The position numbers and the translations under genes were made by a program. A stretch of 64,000 bases of DNA from Streptomyces venezuelae (GTDB lineage Bacteria; Actinomycetota; Actinomycetes; Streptomycetales; Streptomycetaceae). This document shows, in pieces, positions 7,904 to 15,313 of this stretch. The first letter of the stretch is position 1; each line of letters opens with the position of its first letter. Below the pieces are notes generated by a model, which searched no databases, was not told the DNA's origin, and was given only the letters and a program-made list of their open reading frames with translations. The stretch spans positions 2,774,001 through 2,838,000 of the forward strand of contig NZ_CP029189.1 of the NCBI RefSeq assembly GCF_008642275.1, in the 5' to 3' direction.

Positions 7904-9733
7904 TCACACCCTGGCGGCTCCCATGTGATGCAGCAGCGCCCGCATATCGGCGTCGTCCATACCTGCTGCCACAGGCCGCTCCTCCTGCAGATCGCCCAGC
8001 TGCCGCACGGCGGGGTCGTCCAGGATGGCGCCCATGAACTCAAGCTTTTCCGCCAGGCGGAGTGTCACCACCTCATCGATGGTCCCGCCGGAGGCGAGCA
8101 CAGTGACGCGCGTCTCAGTGCCGGGTGCCAGCCCCAGACGGTGGATCCGGTCGAGGCTCTGCAGGAAGCGCCCAGCCATGAAGTCGCGGTCGACATAGAC
8201 GGCGTCGTGACATTCCCGGTGGAGGCTGATGCCTTCTCCGAGAGTGGCCGGATTAGAGATCAGGACGCAGCAGTCAGGATCTTGCCGGAAGCGTCTGATC
8301 TGCTCCTCACGATCCGGTGTCCCCCCGTGGACTACGGCAGGCCGATAGACGCTGAGCAGCCGCTCAAGGCTCGTGATATTCCGGACAAAGGTCGACCACA
8401 CCAAGGTCTTGCGCCCTGCTGCCGCGTTCTGGGAAACGATGTCCCGCACGGCCTGATACTTCGGCGGCATTTCGTGCTGGGGAAGCTTGTGCAGCAGCGT
8501 GAACAGTGACTCATCCTCCGCTGCCTCCAAAGGGGGCACCTGGAAACTGAGAGGTTCGTATCTGCTGCTGCCTTCCACCAGCAGGGCTGGACTCGTCGCA
8601 GCCATCAAGAGCCGCAGCATTGCCTTGCCCAGAGCATCGAAGTCATCTCTTGACGCTTCAGCCCGGGCAGTGAAGCGCCCGACCAGTGCGTCGTAGATCT
8701 CCCGGTGCAGACCATCCAGCTCTACCGTCCGGATTACCGGCTGGAAGGGCGGGAGTCCCAGTTCACTCTTGGTCGTGCGCGTGAAAAGCGGCCGCAGCAC
8801 CGAACTGGCGCGCGCGAGATCGCCGCCTGCCACAGCCTGCGTGACGACGCGACGCCCGTGGCCGGGCCAGACAAACGAAAGCAGGTTCTCCAGATCACGC
8901 GCTCCGTTCGGAGCTGGCGTGCCTGTGAGGATCAGGCGGCGGCGGCTGAGCGGACCCAGCGCCATACAGGCGCTGCCATACGTTCCCTGCGCTCCGAGCT
9001 TCATCCGGTGCGCTTCATCCAGGATGACCATCGAGGGCACCGCGCGCAGCCATCCGGCCAGACCGGCAAGCGAACGGTCGAGCCTCTCGTAGTTGACCAC
9101 CAGGATCTCTGCGTGCGGATCGGGCAGACCGCCCATGATCCGGATGGCCGGGGGTGAACCGAAGCACTCCCGGCTCTCCGACAGCCATGACTCATAAGCG
9201 GACTTGGGGCTCACGACCAAGAGGCGCCGCGCCAGCCCGCGCTCCTTCATGGCCGCGTAGACAGCCAGGCCAACCCTGGTCTTCCCGGCACCAGGAACAC
9301 TGAAGTTCGCACCATGGCGCATGGACAGCAGGTGGCCGATATCCCTGACTTGAAAAGGTGTCAGATCTGCTTGCCAGCCCGGGCCCAGGGCTTCCATGAC
9401 GGACTCATCGCTCGGGACAGCAGACTCGGCCGCCCCCTGTCCCAAATAGCCCTCCGCCTGATCCGCATCATCAAGCACGTCGTTGACCAGCGTAAAGAGA
9501 TCACCGTCCCAGTGGACGGACTCCGCGGCCGGCCAGTCCGACAAGACGTCGAGGCCTGTCAGGAATCCATCGAGCGGAACTTCCACCATCAGCAGCCCGA
9601 GCCGCACGCCCTCCGGGAAGCCTGCTGCCAGATGGGTCAGGTCAGTGGCATACGGCGCAGTCGCCTGGAGCACTGCCTTGGTGCGGGATACGTCGAAGCC
9701 AAGCCGCAACGAGGGTTCTGTCACCTCGCTCAC
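7904..9733 (-). CDS. SNF2-type DEAH helicase/translocase
   Basis: A 609-residue superfamily 2 ATPase. After about 130 residues without recognised domains, motif I is SVPGAGKT (Lys151), motif II DEAH at 239-242, motif III LTGTP, and the second RecA lobe holds motif V-like GEGISL and motif VI-like QSLDRIHRLG. The DRIHRLG and GTP motifs fit SNF2-like duplex translocases rather than strand-separating helicases. The GTG start at 9733 overlaps the upstream ParB-like stop as GTGA, with a purine-rich site inside that gene, indicating translational coupling. A role as DNA translocase in defence with its neighbours is inferred. Confidence 0.88.
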   Translation of the reverse strand: MSEVTEPSLRLGFDVSRTKAVLQATAPYATDLTHLAAGFPEGVRLGLLMVEVPLDGFLTGLDVLSDWPAAESVHWDGDLFTLVNDVLDDADQAEGYLGQGAAESAVPSDESVMEALGPGWQADLTPFQVRDIGHLLSMRHGANFSVPGAGKTRVGLAVYAAMKERGLARRLLVVSPKSAYESWLSESRECFGSPPAIRIMGGLPDPHAEILVVNYERLDRSLAGLAGWLRAVPSMVILDEAHRMKLGAQGTYGSACMALGPLSRRRLILTGTPAPNGARDLENLLSFVWPGHGRRVVTQAVAGGDLARASSVLRPLFTRTTKSELGLPPFQPVIRTVELDGLHREIYDALVGRFTARAEASRDDFDALGKAMLRLLMAATSPALLVEGSSRYEPLSFQVPPLEAAEDESLFTLLHKLPQHEMPPKYQAVRDIVSQNAAAGRKTLVWSTFVRNITSLERLLSVYRPAVVHGGTPDREEQIRRFRQDPDCCVLISNPATLGEGISLHRECHDAVYVDRDFMAGRFLQSLDRIHRLGLAPGTETRVTVLASGGTIDEVVTLRLAEKLEFMGAILDDPAVRQLGDLQEERPVAAGMDDADMRALLHHMGAARV

Positions 9734-11145
9734 TCCGCCCCCTGCCGCATCGCGGCAAGCAGCCACGCCACCCCGTCACCGGGTTCCTCAACACTGCGCG
9801 AGGTCTCCCGTGCCAGTTTGAGCAGGCTCGCCTTCAAGGCCAGTACCGCCTCGTCGAGGCTCTCCTCGTCCAGACTGCGCGAGGCGCGGGCCAGCGCCAG
9901 GTCCGTAACACACTGGTCAATGTCCTGGACGGCATCATGCAGCCGGTCCGGGGCCGCCTGCTTGCGCTTGCGCACCCGGGCGTCCTTGCCCGCCGGCACG
10001 AGTGCCTCCTCAACCGCGTCCTTGGCCTGCTTCCAGATGGCGGCCGCTTCGTCTGCCTGCTCCCGGGGCACTGCCCCGGGAGCCTTCTCCACAGCTTTGG
10101 CCTGCAGTAGCACGTTGGTGAATGCCTTGGCGGCGGCAACCTGGGGACTCTCGGCTCCCACACTCCGGTTCAGGCCCGGGATGACGCGCGCAACGGGTGC
10201 CGCTGGGGGCTGCTTCAGCTGCTCCGGAAGGTGACGGTGCAGGTAGCGCGCCCTGAAGTCCACGTCGGCGAGCCGGACGTCCGTCTTGGAGAATTCGAGG
10301 ACGATCAGAGCGAGCTTGTTCTCCTTTAGCAGGTCAGCCTGCCCCGGGTTCTGCTTGGACTCCTTGACAAAGGCCCCGTGCAGCTCGCGCAGCTTCTCCT
10401 GCTGATCCTCAAAGTCCATCAGCTTGAGCTGAACTGCCCCCGTATTGGAGCGGTTCACCAAATCCCTCAGCGTGGTCAGCACCCACTGGTCCTGCTTGGC
10501 CGTTTCGGGCCTGATCCGGAACTCCTTCGCAATGTCCGCGAGCGGCCTGCCATTGCCGACTTGCTCTTCAATCGTGAGAAGCCGGTTGATGTAGGAGTAC
10601 GGCCGGCGGGTGTCATGCCGAAGCTGCAGCGAGAGCTCGACCGAATTGATGTCGGACCATGTACAGGTCTCGGGCAATACTCCTACGCGGACGCTGAGCA
10701 CGCCGAGTTCACGGAGGGCTGCCACACGGGTGTTGCCGTTGACTAGGATTCCGTCCCGGGTGATGAGACCCGGCTCGTTCTGACGGTACTCCTTAAGGCT
10801 GGTTTTAAGGTCGTCGAAGTCACCGTCACGCTTGCCCGGGTTCGAAGGCAGTGCCTGCAGCAGGTGGCGGAGGTAGTCCTGGCTTTCCTCACTCCATGCA
10901 TCAGCCGTAAGCAGCTCGTCACGGTCAGGGTCGAAGCTGCGCTGCGCCCGGATCCGGTGCGTAGAAGGGTTGAAGTACACCTGATCGATGGGCATGTCGA
11001 TGACCTGGACGACCATCGGCTTGGTCCGCCACTCAATGGTCAGAGTCTCTTGAAGCCCCTGGCCAGCGGCAGCCTCCTGCAGCCGCTTCTCAACCAGTTC
11101 CTGGTTCTCAGCGGCACGGGGCGGTCGGCCAAAGTCCATGCTCAC
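9730..11145 (-). CDS. ParB/Srx-fold DNA-binding or nuclease protein
   Basis: A 471-residue protein. The N-terminal third contains a ParB-like core: VIDMPIDQVYFNP, then GLITRDGILVNGNTRVAALRELG with the NGNTR signature at 136-140. This fold occurs in ParB, DndB/DUF262-like defence proteins and sulfiredoxin, and often binds nucleotides. The remainder is helical and charged (EDQQEKLRELHG, KDARVRKRKQ). The GTG at 11145 follows GGAGG with 9-nt spacing; an ATG two codons later is possible. It overlaps the helicase by 4 bp, suggesting equal expression and a complex. It is not a chromosome-partition ParB, as there is no ParA partner. Confidence 0.8.
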   Translation of the reverse strand: MSMDFGRPPRAAENQELVEKRLQEAAAGQGLQETLTIEWRTKPMVVQVIDMPIDQVYFNPSTHRIRAQRSFDPDRDELLTADAWSEESQDYLRHLLQALPSNPGKRDGDFDDLKTSLKEYRQNEPGLITRDGILVNGNTRVAALRELGVLSVRVGVLPETCTWSDINSVELSLQLRHDTRRPYSYINRLLTIEEQVGNGRPLADIAKEFRIRPETAKQDQWVLTTLRDLVNRSNTGAVQLKLMDFEDQQEKLRELHGAFVKESKQNPGQADLLKENKLALIVLEFSKTDVRLADVDFRARYLHRHLPEQLKQPPAAPVARVIPGLNRSVGAESPQVAAAKAFTNVLLQAKAVEKAPGAVPREQADEAAAIWKQAKDAVEEALVPAGKDARVRKRKQAAPDRLHDAVQDIDQCVTDLALARASRSLDEESLDEAVLALKASLLKLARETSRSVEEPGDGVAWLLAAMRQGAE

Positions 11146-11193
11146 GGTGTGTTGCCTCCAGTACAAGTGCGTGGGTGTGCAAGGGGCGGGACC

Positions 11194-11213
11194 GGGGGTC
11201 GTGCGCGACCCCC
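11194..11213. other. GC hairpin between HNH-like and ParB-like genes
   Basis: GGGGGTCG and CGACCCCC form a perfect 8-bp stem with a TGCG loop in the 84-bp gap between the HNH-like stop and the ParB-like start. It could reduce read-through or set the ratio of the two proteins. There is no T-run on either side. Confidence 0.45.
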
Positions 11214-11229
11214 AGCCGCGTGGCCGGCG

Positions 11230-11913
11230 TTACGCCGACGGTAGCGCCAGGGCTTCACGGACCCTGCCCCGGGCGTCAGCCGGCAAGGTCCGGATGTCTG
11301 CCCACAGCCGCTCCACCTCCGCGAACTCGCGGGTGTCCGCGACGAGCCAGTCGGAGATCGTTGCGCGTTCCAAGGCTCCGAGCCGGCCCAGCCGGTCGAG
11401 GACGGACTTCAAGTCGGCGGTCAGGCCACGCCCACCGACCCGGCAACGGTTGCATTCGGCCACGAGTTCCACCGAGCTGCTTCCATCGGGCAGCAGCACC
11501 GGGCGCCGCGCAATATCGAGCTGGGCCGACTCGTAGGTACCCGCGAACGTCTCACCGGGCGTAATTCCGCAGGACCGGCAGTGGTGTCCGTCCCGGGCGA
11601 GCACCTCGCGGCGCTGGGTGTCTGTGATCGAGCTTCCCGGCTTCGTCCCCTTGCCGGGCTCCCAGACCGGTTCCCCCTGGGCCACGAAACGCTGTTCGTG
11701 CTGCCCCAGAGTGACGTCCTCGCGATGGGTGTCGATCCTCCAGCCGAAGTCACGCAGATCACGCACCCGGCGGTCGGCCTGGCTGACCCCGGGAAACGCG
11801 GCCTTTACGTCTTCCTTGGTGAAGGCATTCCCTTCCCCCACCACAGCGACGAGCCACAGCGCCGCGCGCTTCATGGTGCCGAGCTTTTGATCCGTCCATG
11901 ACGGAAGACCCAT
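11230..11913 (-). CDS. HNH-like protein of the defence operon, histidine replaced
   Basis: A 227-residue protein starting at ATG 11913, with AGGAGA about 6 nt upstream. Residues 1-80 look like a winged-helix region (MKRAALWLVAVVGEGNAFTK). From about 100 there is an HNH-type zinc module: REVLARDGHHCRSCG with Cys112 and Cys115, then ECNRC with Cys154 and Cys157. Where HNH nucleases usually have a DH pair, this reads QLDIARRP, so the general-base histidine seems absent. It may be a degenerate HNH used for DNA binding, or use another residue. It is the first gene of the minus-strand defence operon. Confidence 0.72.
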   Translation of the reverse strand: MGLPSWTDQKLGTMKRAALWLVAVVGEGNAFTKEDVKAAFPGVSQADRRVRDLRDFGWRIDTHREDVTLGQHEQRFVAQGEPVWEPGKGTKPGSSITDTQRREVLARDGHHCRSCGITPGETFAGTYESAQLDIARRPVLLPDGSSSVELVAECNRCRVGGRGLTADLKSVLDRLGRLGALERATISDWLVADTREFAEVERLWADIRTLPADARGRVREALALPSA

Positions 11914-12138
11914 CGAGTCTCTCCTAAATCCGGTCATACAGGAGCTGCTCAGCAGGGTCCGGGGACCGATACCCCCACCGGCAGCTTCAGCGGATGGCTC
12001 AACTCTTGCCGACGCGCAGGCCCAGAAGCCAGCATCAGTCCGGTATCGAGGGCAGAGGAAACGCCCGGCGCTTCGCCAACAGCTGTGGTTGCAGCAAGAC
12101 TTCGGTCTATGAAGAAGCCCGGCATGAATGGAGAGACG

Positions 12139-12957
12139 GTGCCGCGCAAGACCAGGTGGAAGGAACTCCCAGACCTGCCCGAGGACCACCGGAGACTCGT
12201 AGTCATGCTTCGCAGGCTGCGCGATTGCACGAACCGGACGCAGGCTGAGATCGCTGCTCAGGCATTCCTCGTAGCTTCCAGCCTCTCCAACCACCTCAAC
12301 GGTGGCCGGATACCGGAGGAATCGCTGCTCGGCGCCTTCTTCACCGCCGTGCAGGCAGATGCCTCAGAGCAGGGAACGGAACTGCCCTGCACGCTTGGGG
12401 AGCTGCTGGAGCTACGGCGACGCGCCCGGATTCAGCACTGCGACTGCCTGCCACACTCTGCCAGCGTGCAGCCCTCAGATGGACCCGACGGTGATCCGCC
12501 GGCTTCCACGCTGATACCGGCTCGCGCTACTCACCGGTTGCGCTCCCGCGCCCATCTCCTCACCGCCCGTGCGAAGGCTCGCTCCTGCTCCACAGCACAC
12601 GCCGTCCCGCCAGAAAACACGCTGCCGGTCCCCCCTGCAGAGGGGGACCGGCAGCGCACAGGACTCTCAAGAGCAGCATGGACGGAGCTCGAAACAGTGA
12701 CCCGCTTCCTTGCTGAAGGCAGGCACCGGGACGCTGGCTTCCTTCTGTGGCGCGCCGGTAAGACGCTGAGCGCGCATCAGATCATCGAAGCGGTGGCCTC
12801 ATGCAGGGAGGCCGGGTTGCACGAGGCCGCGGAATCTGTACTCGCCGGCGTCAGCGAGCGTGCCGACAGACAAGCCGTGCTGAACATCACCGCGGCTCTT
12901 CAAGCTGCGGGCCGACACCAGGATGTCGGCTTTCTGCTGTCAGCCGCATCCAAGTAG
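12139..12957 (+). CDS. XRE-like HTH regulator with C-terminal helical repeats
   Basis: A 272-residue protein. The N-terminal 90 residues contain a helix-turn-helix of the Streptomyces XRE-like type (LRRLRDCTNRTQAEIAAQ followed by SSLSNHLNGGRIP). A Pro/Arg-rich linker leads to C-terminal helical repeats (AGFLLWRAGKTLSAHQ, HQDVGFLLSAASK). GTG 12139 is chosen because GGAG lies 5 nt upstream; ATGs at 12124 and 12109 are alternatives. It is divergent from the HNH-like gene, with the shared 225-bp promoter region between them, so it may control the defence operon. That role is inferred from position. Confidence 0.75.
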   Translation: MPRKTRWKELPDLPEDHRRLVVMLRRLRDCTNRTQAEIAAQAFLVASSLSNHLNGGRIPEESLLGAFFTAVQADASEQGTELPCTLGELLELRRRARIQHCDCLPHSASVQPSDGPDGDPPASTLIPARATHRLRSRAHLLTARAKARSCSTAHAVPPENTLPVPPAEGDRQRTGLSRAAWTELETVTRFLAEGRHRDAGFLLWRAGKTLSAHQIIEAVASCREAGLHEAAESVLAGVSERADRQAVLNITAALQAAGRHQDVGFLLSAASK

Positions 12958-13005
12958 CTCCGGTCGCGCGGTCACGGTTGGCCTGCCGGCCATCGGCGGG
13001 ACGGC

Positions 13006-13302
13006 CTAGCGGTCCGCCGTGGCGTAGGCGGCCGTGGCTACCGCGGCTGCCGCCGTGAAGACCGCCGGCCAGGCGCCGATCTTCTTCGCCAAGGGGTGTG
13101 ATCCCGCGAAGGCCGCCACGTAGGCCGCGCCGAGGAGGGCCGTCGTCGTCGGGGTCGTGCGGCGGTGCCATTCGCGGGCCGCTACGGTGCCCGCGGCCGC
13201 GAGGACCACGCCGCCGAGGGGGCGGACGCCGGTCCAGCGGGCGGTGGCGTAGCCGCCGACCAGGCCGGCCGCCGCTACTGCCGAGGTGGGAATCTGCGCC
13301 AT
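13006..13302 (-). CDS. small hypothetical membrane protein
   Basis: A 98-residue, Ala-rich protein with about three hydrophobic stretches (residues 9-22, 29-42 and 75-95) and a short charged segment EWHRRTTP between them. ATG 13302 is preceded by GGAGG with 8-nt spacing. The composition matches the surrounding high-GC chromosome, not the island, so it marks the return to core-like sequence. Function not recognised. Confidence 0.7.
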   Translation of the reverse strand: MAQIPTSAVAAAGLVGGYATARWTGVRPLGGVVLAAAGTVAAREWHRRTTPTTTALLGAAYVAAFAGSHPLAKKIGAWPAVFTAAAAVATAAYATADR

Positions 13303-13341
13303 GGTGGGGTCCTCCAGCCGTTCGAACGTCTCCGGACGAGG

Positions 13342-13533
13342 CTAACGCGCCCGCCGCGTGAAGCGGCGCGCGGTCGTCACCCCCAGGACCACCACGGCTC
13401 CGCCGAGGACGCCGGGCGGGACGGTGTCCTGGACGGCGGGGGGCAGCACGGCGATGACGCCCAGGGTGATGAAGAAGGCCACCGCGCACGCGGCGAGGCC
13501 GAGCAGGGCCTTGCGCAGGAGAGAGCTGGACAC
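13342..13533 (-). CDS. small hypothetical two-TM protein
   Basis: A 63-residue protein with two hydrophobic segments (about 8-28 and 38-54) and a basic end (ARRFTRRAR). The start is a GTG at 13533 with no convincing ribosome-binding site. It lies 39 bp before the start of the next minus-strand membrane gene and may be co-transcribed with it. Function not recognised; the short length lowers confidence. Confidence 0.55.
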   Translation of the reverse strand: MSSSLLRKALLGLAACAVAFFITLGVIAVLPPAVQDTVPPGVLGGAVVVLGVTTARRFTRRAR

Positions 13534-13719
13534 ACGGGTTCAACGCCGGCCCGGGGGGCGGCGATACGGGCGGGCCCGGTCACCGTACGGAAGTCGGATT
13601 TGTCGCACACCCTCCGGATCCGTGCATGCGGCCTCCGTGGAACCTCCCCGGCGTAGATTCACTCTCCTACACGGGCGATACGACCGAAGTCGCCCAAGCC
13701 GGCCCAAGGAGCTGCAAAC

Positions 13720-14256
13720 GTGATCTGTTATGGACCGGCCGTGCTGGACCTGTCGGACGAACTGGCCGACGCCTACGGCGAGGTGTTCTCCGCGCCGCCG
13801 TGGAACGAGGACGAAGAAACCATTCGCCAGTTCGCCGTCCGGCTCCAGACCGACAGCCGCCGCCCCGGTTTCCGTACCGCCTTCGTGCAGTCCCCCGCCG
13901 GCATCGACGGCTTCGCCACCGCCTGGATCACCCCCAAGGCCTTCCCCCGCGACCGTGCCTACGAACAGGTCACCGCACAGCTCGGCCGCCAGCGCGTACG
14001 GGAACTCCTCATCGGCGCCCTGGAGATCGACGAGCTCGCCGTACGCCCGCACGCGCGCGGCAACGGCACCGGCCGCGCCCTGCTCGCCGAGATCACCGCC
14101 GACGCCCCCGACGACCGCGCCTGGCTGCTGACCGCCCGCGTGGCCACCGACACCGTCGCCACCTACCGGCGCCTCGGCTGGCACGAGGTCACCCCGCTGC
14201 CCGGCACGCAGAACGGCGTCGTCGTCTTCCTCGCCCCGAACCACCCCTCGGTCTGA
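13720..14256 (+). CDS. GNAT-family N-acetyltransferase
   Basis: A 178-residue acetyl-CoA-dependent acyltransferase. The acetyl-CoA pyrophosphate loop reads VRPHARGNGTGRALL after the beta-4 strand EIDELAV, and the C-terminal ATYRRLGWHEV motif is typical of the fold. The GTG start follows AAGGAG with 8-nt spacing. Substrate unknown. It stands alone, 35 bp upstream of the AbiEi-like gene on the same strand. Confidence 0.88.
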   Translation: MICYGPAVLDLSDELADAYGEVFSAPPWNEDEETIRQFAVRLQTDSRRPGFRTAFVQSPAGIDGFATAWITPKAFPRDRAYEQVTAQLGRQRVRELLIGALEIDELAVRPHARGNGTGRALLAEITADAPDDRAWLLTARVATDTVATYRRLGWHEVTPLPGTQNGVVVFLAPNHPSV

Positions 14257-14290
14257 GCATCGCCCGCACCCCACCGGGCATACCCCGGGC

Positions 14291-15313
14291 ATGATCACCC
14301 GTATCGCGCACCGCCAGCAGAACATGGCCACCTTCCACCAGCTCAGGCAGGCCGGAATCCCCGCCGCCACCATCAGCGGCCGCAGCCGCCACGGAGGACC
14401 CTGGCAGCGGCTCCTGCCCCGCGTGTACCTCCTGCAGACCGGCCCGCCGGACATCAGGCAGCAGGCACTGTCCGCCGTCCTGTACGCCGCCCACCCCGGG
14501 GCCGATCCGCTCGCCGGGACCACCGCCGCGCTCACCGGCGGCGCCGCGCTCGCCCTCCTGGGCATCCGCGACGCCCCGCCCGAACCGCTGGACATCCTCG
14601 TCCGCAGCCCCCGCTCGCCGGCCGCCACCGGCAGGGTCCGACCCTGCCCGACCTCGCGCTGGCCCGCCACCATCCACATCTCCGGCATCCCCAGCGCCCG
14701 CCCGGTACGGGCCGCCGCCGACTTCGCGGCCCGTACCGACCAGGCCGACCTGGTCCGCTCCGTACTCGCCAACGTCGTCCAGGGCGGCTGGTGCCACCCG
14801 CACGACCTGCACGCCGAACTACGCGCCGGCCGCGTCCGCAACCGCCCCGCCGTACGGGCCGCGGCCGCCGAACTGCTCGCCGGCGTCCGCTCGATCGCCG
14901 AAGGCCGCGCACGCGACACCCTGGCGGCGACCGACCTCCCGGCCCCGCTCTGGAACACCCGCCTCCACGGCCCGGACGGGACCTTCCTCGCCAGCCCGGA
15001 CGCGTACTGGCCCGACGAGGGCGTGGCACTGGAGATCGACTCCGCGGAGTACCACTACACGCGCGACGCCTGGCAGGCCACCCTGCTCCGACGGCTGCGC
15101 CTGGAATCGCGGGGCGTCCTGGTGGCCAGCACCACCCCCGGGCTGCTGCGCGACAGCCCGGCGGAGGTGATCGCCGCCCTGCGCGCGCTCCTGGCACTGG
15201 GCGCCGCCCGCCCCGCGCCACCGGGGGTCACCGCCCGCGGCCACGCCCAGCTGGAGCTGCCGCTCCCGCTGCGGGAGCTGCCCTACGCCCCGAAGGCGCG
15301 GGACACCGTGTAG
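14291..15313 (+). CDS. AbiEi-like N-terminus with Vsr/DUF559-like C-terminus
   Basis: A 340-residue protein. Residues 1-70 resemble the AbiEi-type antitoxin winged helix (FHQLRQAGIPAATISGRSRHGGPWQRLLPRVYLL). The C-terminal 110 residues look like a Vsr/DUF559-type PD-(D/E)XK fold, with DAYWPDEGVALEIDS (Asp-x-Glu-x-Asp) followed by an RRLRLESRGV segment. This architecture is common in actinobacteria, where partners are rarely defined. No AbiEii toxin lies beside it. The last 31 bp overlap the convergent DUF445 gene. Confidence 0.72.
   Translation: MITRIAHRQQNMATFHQLRQAGIPAATISGRSRHGGPWQRLLPRVYLLQTGPPDIRQQALSAVLYAAHPGADPLAGTTAALTGGAALALLGIRDAPPEPLDILVRSPRSPAATGRVRPCPTSRWPATIHISGIPSARPVRAAADFAARTDQADLVRSVLANVVQGGWCHPHDLHAELRAGRVRNRPAVRAAAAELLAGVRSIAEGRARDTLAATDLPAPLWNTRLHGPDGTFLASPDAYWPDEGVALEIDSAEYHYTRDAWQATLLRRLRLESRGVLVASTTPGLLRDSPAEVIAALRALLALGAARPAPPGVTARGHAQLELPLPLRELPYAPKARDTV

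Larger units (their letters stand above)
5223..12957. other. putative defence island (R-M plus helicase/ParB/HNH module)
   Basis: The block from the restriction endonuclease to the HTH regulator is visibly richer in A and T than its flanks (for example around 7530-7620) and contains only DNA-targeting functions: NaeI-type endonuclease, Vsr, C5 methyltransferase, SNF2-type helicase, ParB-like protein, HNH-like protein and an XRE-like regulator. The flanking genes are typical Streptomyces core-like genes. No integrase, tRNA junction or flanking direct repeat was seen, so the mode of acquisition is unknown. Horizontal transfer is an inference from base composition and gene content. Confidence 0.75.

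Noticed and set aside
9730..11145. ParB chromosome- or plasmid-partition protein
   Set aside because: No ParA gene or parS-like site is adjacent, and the match is limited to the ParB/Srx fold signature; the context is defence.
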